Part shown: positions 5,223 through 14,421 of the stretch, in pieces
Numbering within the stretch: position 1 is the stretch's first letter
Layout of the letters: every line of letters starts with the position of its first letter
NCBI GenBank assembly: GCA_964372145.1
Contig: CAYJPM010000011.1
Location: 1-23,239, forward strand
Reading direction: 5' to 3'
DNA: 23,239 bases
From: CAKOSP01 sp964372145
GTDB taxonomy: Bacteria > Bacillota_I > Bacilli_A > RF39 > UBA660
Notes under the pieces: generated by a model
Databases searched by the model: none
The model's input: the letters and a program-made list of their open reading frames with translations, nothing else
What the model was told of the DNA's origin: nothing
Made by a program: the position numbers and the translations under genes

Positions 5223-7526
5223 CTATTTTTCTCCATCATCATCAAAATTAACACCATCTTTTGTTTTAAAATTATTTTTAACATTACAATGACCATTTTC
5301 TTGATAATATTTTTTAGATAACTCAAATTTATTATTCCATACTTCATCACTCATTGATATTACAAAATTTAGTTTATTTAATAATTCTTTTTGTTTATCA
5401 TTTAATTTGTTATAGTCTCTTCGTTGATTTGAAACCCAAATTCCTAAGTTAACATTATCTTCTGTAACGTAATCAATAGAAACATTACTATGACCGTTTT
5501 CGCTAAAATAAATTTCCAAACATTTATAATTCTGATACCATTCATATTCATGCATATTTGGTATAAAAGCAACTTTTTCTAATAATTTTTTATATTCATC
5601 AGATAATTTTTTATAATTTGATCTCAAATATGTAATCCATGCACCTAACGGTTCACCCATATTATCATAATTAATTCCATCTATAGTTTTAAAATCTTGA
5701 GGTACATTACTATGGTTATTTTCCTGATAATAAATTTTTAATAATTCATATTTAGAAAAAAACTTAGCTTTGTTAACACTTTTTACAAATTTAATTTCAG
5801 ATAATAACTTTTTTTGTTCTTTTGATAATTTATCATAATTTGCTCTTTGAAAAGAATTCCAAGAACCAATTGCATAACCTTTTTCATCATAATTAATACC
5901 ATCAAATGTTTTAAATTTAACAGGAATATTTAAATGATTATTTTCTTGATAATATAATTTAGCAATATTATACTTAGAAAACCATTTTTCAAAATTAGGG
6001 TTTAATACAAATTTCACCTTTTCTAACATTAATTTTTTATCATCAGATAATTTATTATAATTAGTTCTAATAGTTCTTAACCATACACTCATATCAATAC
6101 CATTTTCATCATAATTAATACCATCAAATGTTTTAAATTTGTTAGGTACATTACTATTGTTGTGTAAATTAAAATAATTAACAATTCTTTTATAATTTTC
6201 TTCAAATGTATTAATAGATAATCTATCGCTAACGTACTTAAGCATATTATAAATATCAAAATTAATCATAGAAATATTTATATCAACATCATCTTCTAAT
6301 TTATTAGTATGTGTACCATTATACTTTTTAAAAAGAGATTGATATTTTTTATGATTACGAACATGATCTTCTAAATCTTTTATAAAATCTATATTATTTA
6401 CTAAATCAATTATAACAGTATCTTTATTTTTACTATTAACAGATAGAGCTCTTCCTATTTGTTCATAATAAACAATATCAGATTTAGTATCTCTACCCAA
6501 TATTACACCATCAATATTAGGAACATGAACTCCTTCATTATATTGATTAATTGCAAACATAATTTGAAGTTTATCAGATACATTATTTCCTTTTAAATCT
6601 AAATCATTATAAAAAGCATCTCTACTATTTTTACCTAATTTGTTGTCAGCACTAATAGTTTTATAAAAACATATATCTTCTTCTTTCATAAAAGTTAATA
6701 AATATTTTTTTATTTCACTCATAATACTATCTATATCATTGTTATTTTCTTCAACTTTAAAAGGACAAAAATAAATATACTTACCATTTGGCTTTAAATT
6801 CATTTTTAATATTTCCATTGCATCATCTGATTTATGAATAGTTTTTTTTATTTTATTTAATTTATTTTCTAATTCTTTTTTAGATTCTACCTCTATTGGA
6901 AAATTAATTAACTTATCTTCTAAATGTTTAACTAAACTATCTAAATTAAAATATCCAGATCTATAAATAGGTTTTGGTAGAAGATTATTTACTATGGCAT
7001 CAGCAAGTGTAAAATTACTTACTATTTTTCCAAAAAATAATTCATCTTCTCCAGTCATATCTCTTTCAAAATATGAATTTCTATCTCTTATCGTATAAGC
7101 ACTCATACCAAATATTTTAATATCCTCATGACATTTAATTAAATTATTTACAGATTCGCCCCATACAGGTGCACCAAGATGATGAAATTCATCTAAAACT
7201 AAATAATCTATATTAATTTTATCTAATGTATTACTTTTGTTCATATTTGAGATAGCTTGATAAGTTCTAAATTTTATATTTTTAAAATCTTCACGTTTAA
7301 AACCTAAATTAATCATATTTTCTTCTAAATGTTCAACTATAGATAAAGATGGTACTACATATACAAAATCTTTATCAGGGTTATCATACGCTAGTTGTAA
7401 TGCAATTAAACTTTTCCCTGTACCAGTTGCATGGACTATTCCAGCTATATTTTCTCCACTAGAATATGCTTTTTTAATTTTAGAATAAGCTTCCTTATTA
7501 TGTTCATATAAAAATTGTTTCTTCAT
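5223..7526 (-). CDS. superfamily 2 DEAD/DEAH-type helicase with helicase-associated repeats, prematurely stopped
   Basis: ATP-dependent nucleic-acid helicase or translocase. Walker A is HATGTGKS (residues 32-39), Walker B is DEFHHLGAPVW (112 onward), motif III-like GMSAYT follows at 140, motif V is NEGVHVP (~330) and motif VI QIGRALS (356-362). From about residue 441 come helicase-associated (HA-type) repeats of 65-75 residues, each with YYQENNHSNVP, FKT.DGINYD, a G.W tryptophan, an R.NY..LS segment and L..I.FV. Four are complete and the fifth is cut by a TAG after DDDGEK. The intended product is about 884 residues ending at 4876. The ATG follows AGGAG and lies 22 nt after the desulfurase stop, so the two may be co-transcribed. 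HA-repeat helicases are often accessory genes; the substrate is unknown. Confidence 0.85.
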   Translation of the reverse strand: MKKQFLYEHNKEAYSKIKKAYSSGENIAGIVHATGTGKSLIALQLAYDNPDKDFVYVVPSLSIVEHLEENMINLGFKREDFKNIKFRTYQAISNMNKSNTLDKINIDYLVLDEFHHLGAPVWGESVNNLIKCHEDIKIFGMSAYTIRDRNSYFERDMTGEDELFFGKIVSNFTLADAIVNNLLPKPIYRSGYFNLDSLVKHLEDKLINFPIEVESKKELENKLNKIKKTIHKSDDAMEILKMNLKPNGKYIYFCPFKVEENNNDIDSIMSEIKKYLLTFMKEEDICFYKTISADNKLGKNSRDAFYNDLDLKGNNVSDKLQIMFAINQYNEGVHVPNIDGVILGRDTKSDIVYYEQIGRALSVNSKNKDTVIIDLVNNIDFIKDLEDHVRNHKKYQSLFKKYNGTHTNKLEDDVDINISMINFDIYNMLKYVSDRLSINTFEENYKRIVNYFNLHNNSNVPNKFKTFDGINYDENGIDMSVWLRTIRTNYNKLSDDKKLMLEKVKFVLNPNFEKWFSKYNIAKLYYQENNHLNIPVKFKTFDGINYDEKGYAIGSWNSFQRANYDKLSKEQKKLLSEIKFVKSVNKAKFFSKYELLKIYYQENNHSNVPQDFKTIDGINYDNMGEPLGAWITYLRSNYKKLSDEYKKLLEKVAFIPNMHEYEWYQNYKCLEIYFSENGHSNVSIDYVTEDNVNLGIWVSNQRRDYNKLNDKQKELLNKLNFVISMSDEVWNNKFELSKKYYQENGHCNVKNNFKTKDGVNFDDDGEK

Positions 7527-7548
7527 ATAGACTCCTATTTATATTATA

Positions 7549-8739
7549 TCATAAATTTTCAATTATTTTATTCTTATCTTTTAATAATTCAATTAACATA
7601 TCAATTTCAGATTCAGTATTATAAAAATACAAACTTATTCTTAATGTATATAAAACTTTAGTAACTTTTTTTAAATTTTTAGCACAGTGACTTCCAGCTC
7701 TTACACATATATTATACTTATTTAGATAATAAGCTACATCTAAAGGTGATATATCATCAATATTAAATGATACGATACCAGAATCAGATTCTAAATTTAT
7801 AATATCTACATGAGGAATTTTAACAAGCTCATTAAGCAAATAGTTTCTTAAATTATTTTCATAAGTTTCTATAAATTCCATGCCAATTGAATTTAAATAT
7901 CTAATAGCTTCTCCAAAACCAATTACACCCGCTATGTTAGGTGTTCCAGCTTCTAATCTAAGCGGTAATTCTTTATAAATAACTTCACTGTTATTATCAA
8001 AAGATTCATTCATTCCACCACCAACATTATAAGGAATCATTTCATTTAACAAATTATATTTCCCATATAATAAACCAACTCCAGTAGGACCTAACATTTT
8101 ATGTGACGATGATGCTAAGAAATCAACATCTAAATCTTGAACATCAATTTTGATATGAGGCATACTTTGTGCCGCATCTACTACTACAAATATTCCTTTT
8201 TCATGTGCTATTTTACAAATTTCTTTTATTGGTCTTAAATCTCCAACTACGTTTGTGATGTGAGCAAGTGATATAACTTTAGTATAAGGTGTTATTGCTT
8301 TAATAACATTATCAATAGTTACATGTAAATTATCTAATTCTATATAATTTATTTTACAGCCTAATTCATTTGATAGTTTATACCAAGGAAGTACATTAGA
8401 AGCATGTTCAGAATCTGTAATTAAAATTTCATCACCTTGTTCTAATATATTTCCAAAAAATGATTTAGCTACTATATTTAAACTTTCAGTAGTACCACTA
8501 GTAAATATTACTTCTTCTCTTTCTTTAGCATTAATAAATTCTTTAACTAAATTTCTTACTTCCTCATATTCTAAATCTACTTTATAAGAAATATCGTAAT
8601 CACCACGATGTGCATTAGCACTATAATTATTGTAGTAATCATTAATTTTATTTATAACACTTTTAGGTTTAAATGTAGTTGCTCCATTATCTAAATATAT
8701 TATATCTTGATCAAACATTGGAAAATCTTCTCTGTTCAT
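7549..8739 (-). CDS. sufS: SufS/Csd-type cysteine desulfurase
   Basis: PLP-dependent class V aminotransferase-fold enzyme that removes sulfur from cysteine as an enzyme-bound persulfide for Fe-S clusters and thio-modified RNA. Visible landmarks are SGTTESLN (phosphate binding), H111, D188 and Q191 in VVVDAAQS, the PLP lysine K214 in SSSHKMLGPTGVG, and the sulfur-accepting C352 in VRAGSHCA, the short-loop group II (SufS) form. R.S..FYNTESEID closes the C-terminus. The 396-residue length is typical. No sufBCD or sufU lies in the window, so the partner scaffold is encoded elsewhere or this is a stand-alone donor, for example for MiaB-type chemistry. GAGGCGAT precedes the ATG. It ends in TGA, 22 nt before the helicase start. 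Confidence 0.9.
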   Translation of the reverse strand: MNREDFPMFDQDIIYLDNGATTFKPKSVINKINDYYNNYSANAHRGDYDISYKVDLEYEEVRNLVKEFINAKEREEVIFTSGTTESLNIVAKSFFGNILEQGDEILITDSEHASNVLPWYKLSNELGCKINYIELDNLHVTIDNVIKAITPYTKVISLAHITNVVGDLRPIKEICKIAHEKGIFVVVDAAQSMPHIKIDVQDLDVDFLASSSHKMLGPTGVGLLYGKYNLLNEMIPYNVGGGMNESFDNNSEVIYKELPLRLEAGTPNIAGVIGFGEAIRYLNSIGMEFIETYENNLRNYLLNELVKIPHVDIINLESDSGIVSFNIDDISPLDVAYYLNKYNICVRAGSHCAKNLKKVTKVLYTLRISLYFYNTESEIDMLIELLKDKNKIIENL

Positions 8740-8805
8740 ATTATCGCCTCATATCTATAAGTATTATATTCAGTTGTAATAGTCCCCGATTAACTAATAA
8801 GTCCA

Positions 8806-8843
8806 AATAAAAAAGTTATTTATGTATATTTTCATAAATAACT
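8806..8843 (-). terminator. intrinsic terminator of the hybrid histidine kinase
   Basis: Perfect 11-bp stem AGTTATTTATG/CATAAATAACT (8814-8824 and 8833-8843) with an 8-nt loop, followed on the minus strand by a T tract. The kinase stop codon (8816-8818) lies inside the stem. Confidence 0.85.
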
Positions 8844-10609
8844 CTTCTTATTACTTCACTTTTAAAAGGTTTAGAAACATAATCATCAAAACCTTGTTTT
8901 CTATAATTACTTAAAGAAGATGAAGTTGCATCTGCAGTAAGTGCAATAATTGGTATATTAAAATCTTTGATGCTTTTTAATTTATTTAAAGTATCAGTTC
9001 CACTCATACCAGGCATCATAATATCCATTAATATAATATCATACTTATTGCCTTCTTTAATTTTTTTAATACACTCATCACCAGATGTAACATCTTCAAT
9101 TATAACATTTAAAGATTCAAGAGCTCTCCTAGCTACTTTTATATTTAATAAATTATCATCTACTAATAATATCTTCTTATTAGATAAATTAAATGATGTG
9201 GATTCAGTTTTCTTATTAAGCAATTCTTTTTCACTACTAATTTTTTGTGGAATATAAACAGTAAAAGTTGTTCCGTGACCATAACTAGACTGTACATTTA
9301 TTCTACCCTTCATAATACTTACTAATTGTTTTGTAATTGCAAGACCTAAACCAGTTCCTTCTATAGTTGAATTTTTAATAGTATCTAATCTTTCAAATTT
9401 AGTAAATAATTTACTCATATTTTCTTTCTTTATACCTCGGCCGGTATCGGCAATTAATATAATTAAATTACATATGTTCTTCTTAATTTCACAAGTTACT
9501 TTTATATCAATTTTTCCTACATCAGTATATTTACATGAATTAGAAATTAAATTATTAACTATCTGTTTTAAATGTTGTCTATCACCATATAAATATAAAG
9601 GAACATCTTCAGAAATACTAAAATTAAATTTTATATTTTTTTCATTTAATCTAAATTCATTTAATTTAATAACAGAATCTATCATATCTTTTAAATTATA
9701 GGTAGTATAAGTAATTTCTATTTTTTGATTTTCTATTTTTGATATATCCATTATATTACCAATTATTTCTAAAAGCGTATTAGAAGCATTCATAATATCA
9801 TTTACATCTTCTTTTAAAGTATTATCTAATTTATCACTATCTTTAATATAATCACTTAGTCCAACAATTGCATTAAGCGGTGTTCTTATTTCATGACTCA
9901 TACTACTTAAAAAATCTGACTTAGCTCTATTAGCTTTTTCTGCATTTAAAACTGCTTGATTAAGTTTAGCGATTAACTTAGCATCAGGATTCTCTATAGT
10001 ATGATACATTATTATAGTTACTATAGTAAAAATTGTTGAAGTTAATAAAACAGATGGATAAAATATACGCATAAAAAAAGCAGCAAGTAATAAAATCATA
10101 AGTAATATTAAAGGTATAAATTTTTTAGTAAATATATTTTTTTTACCCTTAAATATAAGATATGTTCCATAACAATATGAAATAAGACAACAAACGAACA
10201 ATGCAGTAACACTATGTCCATAAGTATACATAATATTATTAGTATTATATAATTCAATAGGTAAAATCATAATGAAAATGATACCTATTACGAATAAGAT
10301 AATTTGTTTTATTTCTATAATTTTCTTTTTCTTATTAATAATTACATGTATATAAGAACTTAATAATATACTCCATAATAAAATAGATATTAAGTAAAAT
10401 TTATTCATAGTATATAAAATAGCAACATCGGGATTTACATAAGATAAATATACAATGATAATATCCAAAATCAACATAAAAATTACATCTATTATGATAA
10501 CAGTATATAATTTAGTTTCTGATGAAAAAACACTTTTTTTATGAAAAAATAAAATAGATATTATAATTATATAAAATAAACTAAGTGATTGTAAATAAAG
10601 ATTTGTCAT
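8816..10609 (-). CDS. membrane-bound hybrid histidine kinase with C-terminal receiver
   Basis: Sensor kinase. Residues 1-205 hold about seven hydrophobic segments (near 8-22, 34-57, 70-92, 101-119, 132-153, 163-182 and 187-203) with almost no extracytoplasmic domain, so it probably senses a membrane or small-molecule signal. A short helix leads to the HisKA domain with H239 in SHEIRTPLNAIVG. The ATPase domain has the N box NNLISNSCKYT, G1 DTGRGI and G2 GTGLGLAI. A receiver follows, with acidic pocket VDD (483-485), phospho-acceptor D529 in LMDIMMPGMSG and K580 in YVSKPFK. There is no Hpt or output domain, and no response regulator lies nearby, so its partner is unknown. AAGGAGAT precedes the ATG and lies partly inside a 14-bp palindrome. 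Confidence 0.93.
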   Translation of the reverse strand: MTNLYLQSLSLFYIIIISILFFHKKSVFSSETKLYTVIIIDVIFMLILDIIIVYLSYVNPDVAILYTMNKFYLISILLWSILLSSYIHVIINKKKKIIEIKQIILFVIGIIFIMILPIELYNTNNIMYTYGHSVTALFVCCLISYCYGTYLIFKGKKNIFTKKFIPLILLMILLLAAFFMRIFYPSVLLTSTIFTIVTIIMYHTIENPDAKLIAKLNQAVLNAEKANRAKSDFLSSMSHEIRTPLNAIVGLSDYIKDSDKLDNTLKEDVNDIMNASNTLLEIIGNIMDISKIENQKIEITYTTYNLKDMIDSVIKLNEFRLNEKNIKFNFSISEDVPLYLYGDRQHLKQIVNNLISNSCKYTDVGKIDIKVTCEIKKNICNLIILIADTGRGIKKENMSKLFTKFERLDTIKNSTIEGTGLGLAITKQLVSIMKGRINVQSSYGHGTTFTVYIPQKISSEKELLNKKTESTSFNLSNKKILLVDDNLLNIKVARRALESLNVIIEDVTSGDECIKKIKEGNKYDIILMDIMMPGMSGTDTLNKLKSIKDFNIPIIALTADATSSSLSNYRKQGFDDYVSKPFKSEVIRRVIYENIHK

Positions 10610-10618
10610 ATGTTTATC

Positions 10619-10632
10619 TCCTTATATAAGGA
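10619..10632. promoter_or_regulatory. 14-bp perfect palindrome over the kinase ribosome site
   Basis: TCCTTATATAAGGA reads the same on both strands and covers the AAGGA part of the histidine kinase Shine-Dalgarno sequence, about 10 nt before the ATG. It could be a dimer-binding operator or a small hairpin masking the ribosome site. Coincidence from the SD plus AT-rich sequence is possible. Confidence 0.35.
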
Positions 10633-10643
10633 TAACATTATTC

Positions 10644-10677
10644 AAAAAAAAAAGCAATTTACAAATTACTTTTTTTA
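10644..10677 (-). terminator. intrinsic terminator of the HAD-PlsC gene
   Basis: On the minus strand AGTAATTT/AAATTGCT pairs with one G-U and is flanked by an A run before and a T run of about ten after. The stop codon of the HAD-PlsC gene (10659-10661) lies inside it. It separates that gene from the histidine kinase. Confidence 0.75.
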
Positions 10678-11987
10678 CCTCTTTGATACCCAGTCTCTAC
10701 TAAACATTCTTCCATTATTTTCATTAAATAGTCTTTTACTTCACATATGTTATCATCATAACTAACATTAACCGGAGGTAATACAGTTATTATATTTCTA
10801 CCATTGTCAGCATCATACGCAATAGTAATCGGAACAATGGGTTCACTAGTTCTCTGAGCTATAAGCAACGCGCCTTTTTTAAAATCTAATAAAGCTTTTT
10901 TTGTTTTATTTCTTGTACCTTCAGGAAAAATTAAAAGATTACGACCAGTTAATACAATATTAGTTCCTTTATCCAAAGCAATATACTCACTATCTTTATT
11001 ACCCTTTTCAACATATATTGCACCTATTTTGTTATAAATTGGAGCTATTACACTTTTAGATAATTCATTTTTTAATAATGGAAACATAGATCTATCCTTA
11101 CCTAATGCCTTAAGAACTGAATATGCATCAATTAAATTTTGATGATTTGCAACAATAATAAAACCATCTTTTTTTGGAATATTTTCTACATTTCTAACCT
11201 CAGCATTAATAAATTTATCATAAAAAATTTGACCAAAGGAATAATAATTATATCTATTATTATCACATTTAACTAAATCTTTTTGAGAATTATAATTTCT
11301 ATAATAATCTTTTAACTTTTCGTAATATTTTTTTAATTCTTCAGTAGATAATTTTTCTCTTTCTTCATATGTTAGATATACAAATTTTCTTTCATCCCCT
11401 AACAAATGATTTTTAATACTAATTAAAGTATGAAATGATTTAACATTCTCAGATATATCTTCATTATAATCATATAATTTAATTATTGGTTCAACTGAAG
11501 TACCACTTAATGCCGCAACATTTTCACTACTGTCCTCAATTATACAGTCAAAATTATTTTGAGTTAATAAACTCTTTTTTTCTTCAGCAGCATTTTTATA
11601 AGACACGAAATGGAATTTACTTTCATCTAAAGACACTCCAGCTTTTCTAAATGCCCTAATTACACTTCTTCTAAAATATTCACCAATCGGATTATCCCAA
11701 TTACAAAGCATTCTTCCAGTTATAATATGGACATCTTTATCAGCTTCTAATAATTCTTTCATAAGTAAAAAAGTCGCAGGATTCAATTCTAAATTATTAC
11801 AATAATCTAAAATATGAAGTCCCCAAAAAAGATATTCTAGTTTTTTAGACACACCAAACATTTCTTTAACATCTAATGTTTTTCTATTAACAGGTTCCCT
11901 ATGAAAGAATTTAGTACCTTTTTCTAATAAATATTTTTGAGTATTAACGAAAATACCATCTAGATCAAATGCAATTTTTTTATACAT
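10659..11987 (-). CDS. HAD-family hydrolase fused to PlsC-type acyltransferase
   Basis: Two-domain protein of 442 residues. Residues 1-196 form a HAD-like phosphatase: motif I FDLDGIF (D8, D10), motif II HIITGR (T90), a lysine around EEKKSL (137-138) and acidic motif IV DCIIEDSSEN (D152). After a charged linker (~200-245) comes an acyltransferase with NHQNLID (N281, H282, D287; the H-x4-D catalytic pair), FPEGTR (354-359) for glycerol-phosphate binding, and EPIVPI. The C-terminal half should transfer acyl groups to a lysophospholipid, typically lysophosphatidate to phosphatidate, at the membrane surface, although no clear transmembrane helix is visible. The HAD half could remove a phosphate in the same pathway, but its nucleotidase-like look leaves the substrate open. 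AAAAGGGGG precedes the ATG. It diverges from rnr. Confidence 0.85.
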   Translation of the reverse strand: MYKKIAFDLDGIFVNTQKYLLEKGTKFFHREPVNRKTLDVKEMFGVSKKLEYLFWGLHILDYCNNLELNPATFLLMKELLEADKDVHIITGRMLCNWDNPIGEYFRRSVIRAFRKAGVSLDESKFHFVSYKNAAEEKKSLLTQNNFDCIIEDSSENVAALSGTSVEPIIKLYDYNEDISENVKSFHTLISIKNHLLGDERKFVYLTYEEREKLSTEELKKYYEKLKDYYRNYNSQKDLVKCDNNRYNYYSFGQIFYDKFINAEVRNVENIPKKDGFIIVANHQNLIDAYSVLKALGKDRSMFPLLKNELSKSVIAPIYNKIGAIYVEKGNKDSEYIALDKGTNIVLTGRNLLIFPEGTRNKTKKALLDFKKGALLIAQRTSEPIVPITIAYDADNGRNIITVLPPVNVSYDDNICEVKDYLMKIMEECLVETGYQRGKKSNL

Positions 11988-12018
11988 ATAATTGCCCCCT
12001 TTTGATTAAAACATTAAT

Positions 12019-12047
12019 ATTGTATCAATAAAACAACAAAAAATCAA
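12019..12047 (-). promoter_or_regulatory. promoter of the HAD-PlsC gene
   Basis: Minus strand TTGATT, 17-nt spacer, TACAAT, in the 168-bp divergent region shared with rnr. An AAAAGGGGG ribosome site follows before the ATG at 11987. Confidence 0.65.
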
Positions 12048-12106
12048 CATTTTTTGTAACATTATAGTAACAATAAGGTGATTTTGAATATTTACATATA
12101 AATTTA

Positions 12107-12135
12107 TTTACATTTAACATTCTATAGGTTATATT
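12107..12135 (+). promoter_or_regulatory. promoter of rnr
   Basis: TTTACA, 17-nt spacer, TATATT on the plus strand, with a predicted transcript start near 12142 and a very short leader carrying GTGAGGT before the ATG at 12156. It is back to back with the HAD-PlsC promoter. Confidence 0.65.
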
Positions 12136-12155
12136 AAATATATGTGAGGTAAACT

Positions 12156-14405
12156 ATGAGAGAAACAATATTAGAATTAGTTGAAAATTCAATTAGTAAA
12201 CAAAGTTTATATAATAAATTAACAAGCATATTTAAATGTGGACCAAAAAAAATAGCTTATGAAATAAAAAAAGTAGAATTAGAGGGATGTATATTTTATG
12301 ATGAATCAACAAATAAATATATTAAAATGCCATCTAATTTTTTTATTGCATCTATTTTTAAAACAAAAGGCAGTAAAACAAATTATATAATTGACGAAAA
12401 TGGTAAGAAAATATTACTATATAAAGAATATTTAAATAATGCTCTTCCAAATGATATTGTTGTAATTGAAGAAGAAGATTCATATCATAAAGTAAAAACT
12501 ATATTAGATAGAAGTAATACATTATTTTTTGCAGAAGTAAAAAAAGAAACAAATAAAATGGTTTTAAAACCTATAAATTATCCAAGTGACTACCCTATTA
12601 AATTCAATGACGAATTTAATAATTGTAAAGATGGAGATGTAATTAAATTTACAGTATCTAAAGAATTAGTTAATAAAAAATATTTAGCTGATTTACACTG
12701 TAAAGTATCACACAAATATGATCCGAATAAAACAATGATTAACATTGCTTTAAAAAATGATTTAAGAATTGACTTTAGACCAGAAACATATAGTGAAGTT
12801 CATACTATACCTAACACTATTGAAAATGAATACATAGCAGACCGTATGGACTTTAGAAATATATTAACAGTTACTATAGATTGTGATGAAACCAAAGATA
12901 GAGACGATGCATTTTCTATATGTAAAAATGATCAAGGATATTTACTAAGAGTCCATATATCAGATGTACCACATTACGTACCAATTACATCATCTATGTT
13001 TAAAGATGCTGCAATAAATTGTCATAGTTTTTATTTTGCAGATAAAGTCATCCCCATGTTACATCAAAAACTATCAAATGGAATATGTTCTTTACATGAA
13101 AAAGTTGACAGACTTACTAGAACTGTGTCAATGCAATTAGATGAAGACGGCAACCTACTTTATTATGGAATATATAAATCAGTTATTAATTCAGATAAAC
13201 AAATGAGTTATAGCGATGTTGACAAAGTATTAAATGAAAATATAATTCCTGAAGGATATGAAGACTTCGTCGAAATATTACAAACTGCAAAAGAATTAAG
13301 TAAAAAATTAACAAAACAATCTAAAAAAAGAGGCGCAATTAAATTTTTTAGCAATGATTATAAACATATTAAAAACGAAGAAGATATTACAATAGAAATA
13401 AATCATAATTCAGAAAGTACTGCATCAAATATGATTGAACAATTTATGGTTCTAACAAATACTACAGTTGCAAAACATTTAAACGAAAAAGGAACACCGA
13501 TATATAGATGTCACGATAATCCATATTCATCAACAATAATGGAAGTTAAAAATCAATTACATCAATATGGATTTGATATAAGTCAAAGTAAAAAAATAGA
13601 TGCAGCTCACTTACAAAGTGAATTAAATAAATTAAAGTATAATGAAAATTTTATGGTAGCATCAAACAGAATATTAAGAAGTATGTGCCGAGCATATTAT
13701 ACAACAAAAAATATCGGACACTATGGTTTAATGTTAAATCATTATTGCCATTTTACATCCCCTATTCGTAGGTTACCAGATTATATGACACATATAGCAT
13801 TAGACTTTTATGATATTACAAGAACACCTGAAGAAAAAATGTCATTCTTCACTATTTTACAAACTATAAGCGAACTAGCCAGTGAAAAAGAAAGATGCAT
13901 AGATGCTGCAGAAAAAGAAATAAATCAACTTTCATTAGTCGAATACATGGAAAGTAAAATTGGTAATAGATACGAAGTATTTATTAATAACATTTATAAT
14001 CAAGAAATAGAAATTATATCTAATGAAATTATAAGTGGATTAATAGATTTTCATGATTTTGATATTGAAGTTATACACTATGATAAAAATCACCAAACAA
14101 TGGTCGGTCAAAAAACTAATTGGCATTATAAACCTGGAGACAAATTATTAGTTGAAGTATCTAGAGTAAGTTATGACAAAATATTTTACAAGGCACTTAA
14201 AAATTTAAGTCATTTAAATAAAACACCAAGTGAACATACTTTAGAAAAAATTGATAAATATTCCTTAACACGAGAAAAGAAAGAATTAAAAGAACAAAAT
14301 AAACTATATCACAGTTTACATATGAGTGATGAAGAAAAAATAAAAAAAGAATTAAATTTACAAAGAAAAAGAACAAATAAAGAAAATAAAAAAAGAACAA
14401 AATAA
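12156..14405 (+). CDS. rnr: ribonuclease R (RNB-domain 3'-5' exoribonuclease)
   Basis: Processive 3'-5' exoribonuclease that degrades structured RNA and helps in mRNA decay and rRNA quality control. The N-terminal ~60 residues fit a winged-helix, then OB-type cold-shock regions to ~225. The RNB catalytic centre is TIDCDETKDRDDAF with D242, D248, D250 and D251 at the spacing of the E. coli metal-binding aspartates. The later TSPIRRLPDY motif matches the usual TSPIRRYPDL. A degenerate S1 domain occupies about 600-680 and a lysine-rich tail ends the 749 residues, as in many RNase R proteins. It is the only large plus-strand gene, has its own promoter, and ends at a bidirectional terminator shared with addA. 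No smpB or ssrA is adjacent. Confidence 0.93.
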   Translation: MRETILELVENSISKQSLYNKLTSIFKCGPKKIAYEIKKVELEGCIFYDESTNKYIKMPSNFFIASIFKTKGSKTNYIIDENGKKILLYKEYLNNALPNDIVVIEEEDSYHKVKTILDRSNTLFFAEVKKETNKMVLKPINYPSDYPIKFNDEFNNCKDGDVIKFTVSKELVNKKYLADLHCKVSHKYDPNKTMINIALKNDLRIDFRPETYSEVHTIPNTIENEYIADRMDFRNILTVTIDCDETKDRDDAFSICKNDQGYLLRVHISDVPHYVPITSSMFKDAAINCHSFYFADKVIPMLHQKLSNGICSLHEKVDRLTRTVSMQLDEDGNLLYYGIYKSVINSDKQMSYSDVDKVLNENIIPEGYEDFVEILQTAKELSKKLTKQSKKRGAIKFFSNDYKHIKNEEDITIEINHNSESTASNMIEQFMVLTNTTVAKHLNEKGTPIYRCHDNPYSSTIMEVKNQLHQYGFDISQSKKIDAAHLQSELNKLKYNENFMVASNRILRSMCRAYYTTKNIGHYGLMLNHYCHFTSPIRRLPDYMTHIALDFYDITRTPEEKMSFFTILQTISELASEKERCIDAAEKEINQLSLVEYMESKIGNRYEVFINNIYNQEIEIISNEIISGLIDFHDFDIEVIHYDKNHQTMVGQKTNWHYKPGDKLLVEVSRVSYDKIFYKALKNLSHLNKTPSEHTLEKIDKYSLTREKKELKEQNKLYHSLHMSDEEKIKKELNLQRKRTNKENKKRTK

Positions 14406-14421
14406 ACATTGTTCTTTTTAA
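14388..14421. terminator. bidirectional terminator between convergent rnr and addA
   Basis: Perfect 10-bp stem AAAAAGAACA/TGTTCTTTTT (14390-14399 and 14410-14419) with a 10-nt loop, T-rich on the 3' side in both directions. The rnr stop codon lies in the loop and the addA stop codon overlaps the right arm. Confidence 0.8.

Noticed and set aside
5223..5230. Programmed frameshifting in the helicase
   Set aside because: The A run is short, there is no internal Shine-Dalgarno or downstream hairpin of note, and a plain one-base deletion explains it. Kept only as frameshift, error or phase variation.
5223..6240. Tandem DNA repeats or a CRISPR-like array in the helicase 3' half
   Set aside because: The repetition is at protein level (helicase-associated domains of 65-75 residues) with diverged DNA; there are no short identical repeats with unique spacers anywhere in the window.
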